Assembly: GCA_937862845.1 (NCBI GenBank)
Contig: CALMCK010000018.1
Span: forward strand, 1 to 7,573
Reading direction: 5' to 3'
DNA: 7,573 bases
From: an uncultured Burkholderiaceae bacterium
GTDB lineage: Bacteria > Pseudomonadota > Gammaproteobacteria > Burkholderiales > Burkholderiaceae
The translations under genes were made by a program, and so were the position numbers. Numbering within the stretch: position 1 is the stretch's first letter; the number at the start of each line of letters is the position of its first letter. The notes below the pieces were generated by a model. That model did no database searches. It saw only the letters and a program-made list of their open reading frames with translations, and was not told where the DNA came from. Of the stretch, positions 1-4,863 are shown one piece after another.

Positions 1-2
1 AT

Positions 3-800
3 TTAGTGTGGTTTATTTTGAAGTATCTGAGCCACCGCCCACTGCGCTGCCGCCATACCAAAACTGGCGGTGACCATGACAGAGGAGCCAAAACCCGCGC
101 AGTTTAGGCCTTGTGGTGCAGTATCTGTGCCGCCTTCACCGCCGTCTGTGGCGCAGGCCGCGCTGGGGTAGCGAACCGCTTCATCAGAGTACAAAACTGG
201 CACAGACATTTTCGGCATGACTTTGCCTTTGGCTGGCACATGTGGTGGTTTGGTGGGATTGAGTGCGCGCAAGCGTTGACGAATTTTCGCGAGTATCGGG
301 TCTTGGATGCTGTGCGCGATGTCGGCAAGCTGGATGCGCGTGGCGTCGATTTTACCGCCCGCCGCACCGCAGGTCAGCAATGGTTGGCGGCGGCGCTTGC
401 ATTCGAGAATCATGGCCAGTTTGGCGCGAACCTGATCGGCACAGTCAAGAATGATGGCATCTGTGGGCAGCAGGTGCAGATTGGTTTCGTCAATGAAATC
501 GTCGATTTCATGAATCACGCAATTGGGGTTGATTTGCAAAATACGTTCGGCCAGCGCGGTGATTTTTGCTTTGCCAAAATTGTCATTGACGGCCTGTATC
601 TGGCGATTGACATTTGACTCGGCGACATGATCTGCGTCCACCAGCGTCAACTCACCAATGCCGCAGCGCGCCAGTGCCTCCACCGCCCATGAGCCGACGC
701 CGCCGACGCCGACCACGCAGACATGCGCGTGCAGGAGATGTTCGGTGCTTTGCTCGCCGTAGAGGCGGTTCAGTCCTGCAAATCGGCGTGTGGTGTTCAT
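3..800 (-). CDS. tcdA: tRNA threonylcarbamoyladenosine dehydratase TcdA (CsdL), ThiF/E1-like family
   Basis: A complete 265-residue protein of the E1/ThiF/MoeB superfamily. The family uses ATP to cyclise t6A at position 37 of ANN-decoding tRNAs, giving cyclic t6A. Seen here: an N-terminal segment (RFAGLNRLYG, residues 6-15), the glycine-rich nucleotide-binding loop GVGGVGS (31-37), an acidic strand end LVDAD (53-57), the N-x-NRQ motif (63-67) typical of E1-like enzymes, and the C-terminal GFGSSVMVTASFG segment (236-248) that matches TcdA rather than MoeB or ThiF. Length fits the family (about 255-270). The start at 798-800 places the usual TcdA N-terminus correctly, although the Shine-Dalgarno is weak (ACGGA about 9 bases upstream). 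The gene is divergent from pdxH. The stop lies at the very edge of the window, so its downstream neighbour is unknown. The E1-like fold is certain; the TcdA assignment rests on overall similarity. Confidence 0.95.
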   Translation of the reverse strand: MNTTRRFAGLNRLYGEQSTEHLLHAHVCVVGVGGVGSWAVEALARCGIGELTLVDADHVAESNVNRQIQAVNDNFGKAKITALAERILQINPNCVIHEIDDFIDETNLHLLPTDAIILDCADQVRAKLAMILECKRRRQPLLTCGAAGGKIDATRIQLADIAHSIQDPILAKIRQRLRALNPTKPPHVPAKGKVMPKMSVPVLYSDEAVRYPSAACATDGGEGGTDTAPQGLNCAGFGSSVMVTASFGMAAAQWAVAQILQNKPH

Positions 801-872
801 TGGGTAATCCGTATCAGTGGGGCAGTGTCATGGGTTGTTGTCAGCATGGTGGGGCTTCTGGTTGAAAATAGG

Positions 873-899
873 ATTTTAACACAGCTCGATTGCAGTAAA
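873..899 (-). promoter_or_regulatory. Putative tcdA promoter, interlocked with the pdxH promoter
   Basis: On the minus strand a TAAAAT -10 box occupies 873-878. A possible -35, TTTACT (4/6, positions 894-899), lies 15 bases upstream and overlaps the opposite-strand -10 box of pdxH. Transcription would start near 866 and give a leader of about 65 bases. No operator could be recognised. The location in the only non-coding stretch ahead of tcdA supports it; the weak -35 argues for caution. Confidence 0.35.
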
Positions 900-901
900 A
901 T
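873..901 (+). promoter_or_regulatory. Putative pdxH promoter
   Basis: A TAAAAT -10 box (896-901, 5/6 to consensus) lies about 30 bases before the pdxH start. The -35 is poor. TTAACA at 876-881 matches 5/6 but the 14-base spacer is short; at 17 bases the hexamer is only ATTTTA. Transcription would begin near 908, leaving a leader of about 23 bases that holds AAGGAG at 920-925, five bases before the ATG. Inferred from sequence only. Confidence 0.45.
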
Positions 902-930
902 GGCGACATCTTAAAACCCAAGGAGTCACC

Positions 931-1566
931 ATGTTGGACTTGAGTCACGTACGTCAAGACTACCTCAACGCCGCCTTAAGCGAGGACGATGTTGATGAGA
1001 ATCCATTGGCGCAATTCGCTCAGTGGTTTAATGAGGCTCAAGCCGCACAAGTGGCTGAGCCGAATGCGATGACGCTCGCAACTGTCGGCACCGATGGCCG
1101 CCCATCGGCGCGCATTGTGCTGATTAAAGAGGCGCGCGCTGATGGGGTGGTCTGGTTCACGAATTATGACAGCCGCAAAGGCCAAGATTTGGCCGCCAAC
1201 AACCATGCTGCATTGCTGTTTTTTTGGCAGCCGCTTGAGCGACAGGTGCGCATCGAAGGCGTGGTGTCGCGGATTTCCGATGCCGATTCTGACGAGTATT
1301 ACCACAGCCGTCCTGTCAACAGTCGGCTCGGTGCATGGAGCTCGCCGCAAAGCGAAGTGATTGACAGCCGTGAGGTCTTGGCGTCAAACTTGCAAAGTTT
1401 CGTCGAGAAATTTGGCGACGCCCCCCCGCGTCCTGCGCACTGGGGTGGTTATATTTTAAAGCCGACGTATTTTGAATTTTGGCAAGGGCGGGCGTCGCGT
1501 CTGCATGACCGCATTGCTTATCAATTGAACGACGGTGTGTGGCAAATTGTCCGCCTTGCACCTTGA
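931..1566 (+). CDS. pdxH: Pyridoxamine/pyridoxine 5'-phosphate oxidase
   Basis: A complete 211-residue FMN enzyme. It oxidises pyridoxamine 5'-phosphate or pyridoxine 5'-phosphate with O2 to pyridoxal 5'-phosphate, the last step of B6 synthesis and salvage, in the cytoplasm. Family motifs appear in order: RPSARIVLIK (FMN contact), FTNYDSRKG, FFWQPLERQVRIEG, SRLGAWSSPQS, WGGY, and the C-terminal EFWQGRASRLHDR. R190 and H192 correspond to the substrate-binding Arg197 and His199 of the E. coli enzyme. It ends in the typical RLAP. Length is close to E. coli PdxH (218). The start is fixed by AAGGAG at 920-925, five bases before the ATG. The stop is 11 bases from the following DUF2288 gene, so the two are probably cotranscribed. 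A run of seven C (1421-1427) lies inside the gene but the frame is intact through it. Confidence 0.97.
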   Translation: MLDLSHVRQDYLNAALSEDDVDENPLAQFAQWFNEAQAAQVAEPNAMTLATVGTDGRPSARIVLIKEARADGVVWFTNYDSRKGQDLAANNHAALLFFWQPLERQVRIEGVVSRISDADSDEYYHSRPVNSRLGAWSSPQSEVIDSREVLASNLQSFVEKFGDAPPRPAHWGGYILKPTYFEFWQGRASRLHDRIAYQLNDGVWQIVRLAP

Positions 1567-1567
1567 T

Positions 1568-1571
1568 GGAG
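1568..1571 (+). promoter_or_regulatory. Shine-Dalgarno GGAG deciding the start of the DUF2288 gene
   Basis: GGAG lies six bases before the ATG at 1578, a normal spacing. The two upstream in-frame ATGs (1539, inside pdxH; 1566, overlapping the pdxH stop as TGATG) have no comparable site. This favours 1578, which also puts the first conserved residues (ELLHAKL) close to the N-terminus. Confidence 0.7.
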
Positions 1572-1577
1572 AAAACC

Positions 1578-1880
1578 ATGGAATCAGAAAGCCCGGAATT
1601 ATTACACGCCAAGCTCAACCTTGAAACCGCGCAAATTGAGTGGAAGGAATTGCAGAGATTCTTCGCCACAGGCGCGGTGTTTTTTGTGGATGCGTCGCTC
1701 GACATGGTCGATGTCGCACTTAAAATTTCAGAAGACAACCGCGCCGCAGTCGAGGCGTGGCTCAACGATGGCCAGCTGGCGCAGGTGAGCGATGAGCAAG
1801 CCTTGCGCTGGTTTGAAACCGATGCGCTGCTGTGGTCAGTGGTGGTCAAGCCGTGGGTTTTGGTGCAGGACAGGGTTTGA
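1578..1880 (+). CDS. DUF2288 family protein, function unknown
   Basis: A 100-residue soluble protein that I recognise as DUF2288 from its conserved pattern: ELLHAKLNLETAQIEWKEL (7-25), a central FFVDASLDMVDVA (35-47), and the C-terminal SDEQALRWFETDALLWSVVVKPWVLVQ (71-97). The VVVKPWVLVQ ending is highly characteristic. It has no signal peptide or membrane segment, and no catalytic motif is obvious. Acidic residues and tryptophans are frequent. Members are small proteins of proteobacteria and cyanobacteria with no established role. It directly follows pdxH on the same strand and is closed by a strong terminator, so it is probably the last gene of a two-gene unit. A link to B6 metabolism would be guesswork. 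A start at 1566, overlapping the pdxH stop, would add four residues and remains possible. Confidence 0.85.
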   Translation: MESESPELLHAKLNLETAQIEWKELQRFFATGAVFFVDASLDMVDVALKISEDNRAAVEAWLNDGQLAQVSDEQALRWFETDALLWSVVVKPWVLVQDRV

Positions 1881-1910
1881 TTTTTTTGTTGTGATGTTAC
1901 GGCAGCTTGT

Positions 1911-1947
1911 AAAAAAACCGTTTGAGAATCCTCAAACGGTTTTTTTT
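1911..1947. terminator. Bidirectional intrinsic terminator between the DUF2288 gene and proA
   Basis: A perfect 9-bp stem, CCGTTTGAG (1918-1926) and CTCAAACGG (1931-1939), encloses a four-base loop AATC. It is flanked by seven A (1911-1917) and eight T (1940-1947). The plus-strand transcript ends in eight U after the hairpin and the minus-strand transcript in seven U, so the element can stop both converging units. The A and T tracts can also pair and extend the stem. It lies about 31 bases past the DUF2288 stop and about 33 bases past the proA stop. Confidence 0.94.
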
Positions 1948-1979
1948 ATGATGACTCGGCGAGCGTTAGCTGCGGTGCA

Positions 1980-3254
1980 TCACACGCGGATGTTGCCATC
2001 GCCAAGCACAATGTATTTCACGCTGGTCAAGCCATCCAAACCCACTGGACCACGTGCGTGCAGCTTGTCGTTTGAAATACCGATTTCTGCACCGAGGCCG
2101 TATTCAAAACCGTCGGCGAAGCGCGTGGAGGCGTTGACCATCACCGATGAGGAGTCGACTTCACGCAAAAAGCGTTGGGCGACGGTGAAGTTTTCGGTGA
2201 CGATGGCGTCGGTGTGCGCGGAGCCGTAGTGGTTGATGTGCTCCATGGCTTCGTCCACGCTGGCGACGGTTTTAATCGATAAAATCGGCGCGAGGTATTC
2301 GGTGGACCAGTCTTCTTCGTTGGCATCGACCAGATTCACAAAACCTGAGGACTCGAGTGTGCTGCGGGTGGCTTTGTCCACGCGCAGCTCGACGCCTTTG
2401 CTTTGGTAGATTTTGCACAAATCGGGCAAAACAGCGGCGGCGATGTCAGCGTGCACCAGCAATGTCTCCATGGTGTTGCACGGCGCGTAGCGCTGGGTTT
2501 TGGCGTTGTCACAGATTTTAATGGCTTTGTCGAGGTCTGCGGCGACGTCAATATAAGTGTGGCAAATGCCGTCCAGATGCTTAATCATCGGCACGCGTGC
2601 GTCGCTCATGAGGCGCTCAATCAGTGATTTGCCGCCGCGTGGCACGATGACATCGACGTATTCGGTCATGGTGATGAGTTCGCCGACGGCAGCGCGGTCG
2701 GTTGTGCTGACCACTTGCACCGCATCGGCTGGCAAGCCTGCACTGGCCAAGCCAGCTTGGACGATGGTGGCGAGTGCTTGGTTTGAGTGCATGGCTTCAG
2801 AGCCGCCGCGCAGAATGGTGGCGTTGCCTGATTTGATGCACAGCGCCGCGGCGTCGATGGTGACGTTTGGTCGAGACTCGTAAATAATCCCAATCACGCC
2901 GAGCGGTACGCGCATTTGACCGACATTGATCCCCGATGGCAGCGGTTTAAAGTTCATCATTTGACCAATCGGATCGGCCAGCTCGGCGACTTGGCGCAGA
3001 CCCGCGACCATGGTTGCGATGGCTTTGTCCGATAAAGTCAGACGGTCGATGAATGCGGCGTCCAGACCTTTGGCGGTTGCGCCCATCACGTCTTTGGCGT
3101 TGGCCGATTTCAGTGCATCCGTTTGTGATTCAATCAGCTGCGCCATTTCGAGCAGTGCGGCGTTTTTGGTTTGCGTAGAAGCCCGCGCCATCGCGCGAGA
3201 AGCGGCTCGGGCGGTTTGGCCGAGGCCGTGCATGTGGTTTTTAATGTCGGTCAT
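1980..3254 (-). CDS. proA: Glutamate-5-semialdehyde dehydrogenase (gamma-glutamyl phosphate reductase)
   Basis: A complete 424-residue enzyme of the aldehyde dehydrogenase superfamily. ProA reduces gamma-glutamyl phosphate with NADPH to glutamate-5-semialdehyde, the second step of proline synthesis, in the cytoplasm. Visible motifs: PLGVIGIIYESRPNVT (117-132), KSGNATILRGGSEA (141-154), VDVIVPRGGKSLI (200-212), and AKTQRYAPCNTMETLLV (251-267), in which C259 is the expected catalytic cysteine. The C-terminal GLGAEIGISNDKLHARGPVGLDGLTS region is also typical. Length matches the family (about 415-430). No Shine-Dalgarno precedes the start: the 27 bases after the ydcH stop are AT-rich. The second Met (residue 8, MHGLGQTAR) aligns better with the E. 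coli N-terminus but has no better site, so the exact start is uncertain. proB is not in the window. It probably shares a transcript with the upstream YdcH-like gene. Confidence 0.97.
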   Translation of the reverse strand: MTDIKNHMHGLGQTARAASRAMARASTQTKNAALLEMAQLIESQTDALKSANAKDVMGATAKGLDAAFIDRLTLSDKAIATMVAGLRQVAELADPIGQMMNFKPLPSGINVGQMRVPLGVIGIIYESRPNVTIDAAALCIKSGNATILRGGSEAMHSNQALATIVQAGLASAGLPADAVQVVSTTDRAAVGELITMTEYVDVIVPRGGKSLIERLMSDARVPMIKHLDGICHTYIDVAADLDKAIKICDNAKTQRYAPCNTMETLLVHADIAAAVLPDLCKIYQSKGVELRVDKATRSTLESSGFVNLVDANEEDWSTEYLAPILSIKTVASVDEAMEHINHYGSAHTDAIVTENFTVAQRFLREVDSSSVMVNASTRFADGFEYGLGAEIGISNDKLHARGPVGLDGLTSVKYIVLGDGNIRV

Positions 3255-3281
3255 GGTGTTAATTTTTTAAAGCGTACAGAG

Positions 3282-3530
3282 TTATTTTGCTTCGATGGCC
3301 ATTTGATATAAGACATCTTTGAGTTTGGCGCGTTGTTGCTTGAGTGCGTGCAATGCGTCGTCGCTGATGGCCTCAACACCTGCTTCGTCTTTGGTGATTT
3401 GCTTGTCGAGGGCATCGTGCTCGGCCAATAATTTGACGAAGTGGGCGTTGCTTTCTTTGAGGGTTTTAATGATTTCAGCCAATTCTGGGAATTCAACTGA
3501 TAAAGCATGTGGGAGTAAGTTCGATTGCAT
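3282..3530 (-). CDS. YdcH-like DUF465 small coiled-coil protein
   Basis: An 82-residue protein matching the DUF465/YdcH family: an N-terminal LSVEFPELAEIIKTLKESNAHFVKLLAEHDALDKQI block, then a second charged helix (ALKQQRAKLKDVLYQM). The family is predicted to form an antiparallel helical hairpin. It is soluble, with no signal peptide, and the molecular role is not established. A purine-rich AAAGAG lies five to six bases before the ATG at 3528-3530. A strong promoter sits just upstream (3565-3593). It is 27 bases ahead of proA on the same strand with no terminator between, so cotranscription is likely. This frame is chosen over the overlapping minus-strand frame 3251-3508 because only this one carries the family pattern. 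Confidence 0.88.
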   Translation of the reverse strand: MQSNLLPHALSVEFPELAEIIKTLKESNAHFVKLLAEHDALDKQITKDEAGVEAISDDALHALKQQRAKLKDVLYQMAIEAK

Positions 3531-3564
3531 GATGGCTCTTTCTTTAGTGGTTAATAAGCACTTG

Positions 3565-3593
3565 ATTATGACACAAATGGCTATATTTGTCAG
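3565..3593 (-). promoter_or_regulatory. Strong sigma70-type promoter for ydcH-proA
   Basis: On the minus strand, CTGACA (3588-3593, 5/6 to the -35 consensus) and CATAAT (3565-3570, 5/6 to the -10 consensus) are separated by exactly 17 bases. A TG one base upstream of the -10 gives an extended -10 element. Transcription would start near 3558, about 27 bases before the ydcH ATG. The -35 hexamer contains the TGA stop (3590-3592) of the upstream CoA-transferase gene. Confidence 0.75.
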
Positions 3594-4699
3594 CGCCGCT
3601 CATGCGTCGGTGGCGCTTCATAATCCGTGATGGGCGTGTCTGAAAATCGAATCGGATTGCCGACCATGCGCTCACTCCCCGTGCCGACCACCATGCCGCG
3701 TGAGTGCAATTGTTGATCGGCAAATACGCGGTCGATGCTGTTGATTGGGCCACATGGGAAGCCGTGCTGCTCGCCCAGTGCGACCCATTCATCGATGGTT
3801 TGGTTGGACATGGCGGTGTGCAGCAGTTGTTCGAGCAACGCACGATTTTGCACGCGGACAGAGTTGGTGATGAATCGCGCGTCGGTGTGCAACGCCAAAC
3901 CAGCGGCACGACACCATGCGGCGAATTGTGCGTCATTGCCAATCGCAAGCATGACGAAACCGTCTTTCACCTCAATCGGCTGATACGGCGCAATCGACGG
4001 ATGCGCCGAGCCTTTGCGCGTGGGAATTTCACCGCTTAATAAATACGTGGATGCTTGGTTGGCCAGCATGGCCGCTTGTACGTCAAACAGCGCGAGGTCG
4101 ATGTGTTGGCCCAGTCCCGTTTGTGAGCGGTGGTGCAGGGCGGCGAGAATAGCGGTGCTGGCATACAGGCCTGTCATTAAGTCAACCACGGCCACGCCGA
4201 CTTTTTGCGGTGCGCCGTCTGGCTCGCCTGTGATGCTCATCAAACCGCCCATGCCTTGGATGAGCGCGTCGTAGCCTGGGCGGTTTTTGTATGGGCCCGT
4301 CTGTCCAAAACCTGTGATGGAGCAGTAGATGAGCGCGGGGTTGAGTGATTTGAGTGAGGCATAGTCGAGGCCGTATTTGGCCAAGCCGCCGACTTTATAA
4401 TTTTCAATCAACACATCCGCTTCTTGAATCAATTCAAGCAACTGGGCGCGCTGGTCGGCATGCGAGAAGTCGAGGCACAGGCTGGTTTTATTGCGGTTGC
4501 AACAAAAAAAATACGCCGCATCGACAGAGCCATCGGCGCGCGTGACAAAAGGCGGCCCCCACTGACGTGTGTCGTCGCCGCTCGGGTGCTCGATTTTAAG
4601 CACCTCTGCGCCCATGTCGCCAAGCGTTTGCGAGGCAAACGGGCCTGCGAGGATGCGAGAGAGGTCTATCACTTTAATGCCTGTGAGTGCGCCGGCCAT
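3590..4699 (-). CDS. CaiB/BaiF family III CoA-transferase (SUGCT-like), short C-terminus
   Basis: A 369-residue protein of the family III (formyl-CoA transferase/CaiB) CoA-transferases. These move CoA between carboxylic acids through an aspartyl-CoA thioester intermediate and form interlocked dimers. Seen: the N-terminal GIKVIDLSRILAGPFASQTLGDMGAEVLKIE, CCNRNKTSLCLDF (66-78), YCSITGFGQTGPY (125-137), and VVDLMTGLYA (171-180), in which D173 aligns with the catalytic Asp169 of formyl-CoA transferase. The middle part (SAHPSIAPYQPIEVKDGFVMLAIGN) resembles human SUGCT, a glutarate/HMG-CoA transferase, so a dicarboxylic acid substrate is possible but unproven. The start has AAGGAG (4705-4710) at five bases. 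The protein stops at APPTHERR, where relatives usually continue with GEHTDEVL and a further 20-30 residues; no other frame supplies that tail. No dehydrogenase or acyl-CoA partner lies next to it, so the substrate cannot be read from context. Confidence 0.93.
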   Translation of the reverse strand: MAGALTGIKVIDLSRILAGPFASQTLGDMGAEVLKIEHPSGDDTRQWGPPFVTRADGSVDAAYFFCCNRNKTSLCLDFSHADQRAQLLELIQEADVLIENYKVGGLAKYGLDYASLKSLNPALIYCSITGFGQTGPYKNRPGYDALIQGMGGLMSITGEPDGAPQKVGVAVVDLMTGLYASTAILAALHHRSQTGLGQHIDLALFDVQAAMLANQASTYLLSGEIPTRKGSAHPSIAPYQPIEVKDGFVMLAIGNDAQFAAWCRAAGLALHTDARFITNSVRVQNRALLEQLLHTAMSNQTIDEWVALGEQHGFPCGPINSIDRVFADQQLHSRGMVVGTGSERMVGNPIRFSDTPITDYEAPPTHERR

Positions 4700-4730
4700 A
4701 ACAACTCCTTATTTGACAAATCGATGCCGC

Positions 4731-4759
4731 ATTGTACGGCAGTTGCGCTGCGCTGCAAA
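4731..4759 (-). promoter_or_regulatory. Putative promoter of the CoA-transferase gene
   Basis: On the minus strand, TACAAT (4731-4736, 5/6) is preceded at 17 bases by TTTGCA (4754-4759, 4/6). Transcription would begin near 4724, giving a leader of about 25 bases with AAGGAG before the ATG. The spacing to the start codon and Shine-Dalgarno is good; the -35 is moderate. Confidence 0.55.
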
Positions 4760-4778
4760 TGCGCAGATAGAACTCGGT

Positions 4779-4801
4779 TTGACCGCAAAGTAGGGTAAAA
4801 T
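4779..4801 (+). promoter_or_regulatory. Putative lepA(-lepB) promoter
   Basis: TAAAAT (4796-4801) is a reasonable -10, in a GTAAAATRGCG context like that ahead of pdxH (895-905). TTGACC (4779-4784) is a good -35 hexamer but only 11 bases away, too close for normal sigma70 use; hexamers at 16-18 bases are poor. Transcription from this -10 would start near 4808 and leave a leader of about 56 bases before the lepA start at 4864. Confidence 0.35.
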
Positions 4802-4863
4802 AGCGGACTTTAATGCCCGCCGACTCAAGGTTGGTGACATCCACTAAAATAATATCGATTCAC

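Noticed and set aside
111..617. 168-codon open frame on the plus strand opposite tcdA
   Set aside because: It lies wholly antisense to a clear TcdA gene, resembles no family I know and has no ribosome site; codon bias of the real gene explains the open frame.
1421..1427. Run of seven C in pdxH as a phase-variation tract
   Set aside because: PdxH is a core metabolic enzyme, the frame is intact and the run encodes an expected Pro-rich stretch (APPRP); nothing suggests switching.
1539..1577. Upstream starts for the DUF2288 protein at 1539 or 1566
   Set aside because: 1539 lies inside the conserved end of pdxH, and neither has a Shine-Dalgarno as good as the one before 1578.
3251..3508. 85-codon minus-strand frame overlapping the YdcH-like gene
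   Set aside because: The alternative frame (3282-3530) carries the DUF465 pattern; this one is Ser, Thr and Lys rich with no family match.
4743..4765. Repeated TGCGC/GCGCA units between the CoA-transferase gene and lepA as an operator
   Set aside because: The repeats are short, irregularly spaced and partly direct, partly inverted; no known operator is recognisable.
4813..4863. 17-residue N-terminal extension of LepA
   Set aside because: LepA proteins begin at MKNIRNFSIIAHIDHGKS; the extension is not LepA-like and the ATG lies almost at the predicted transcription start. Kept only as a finding.
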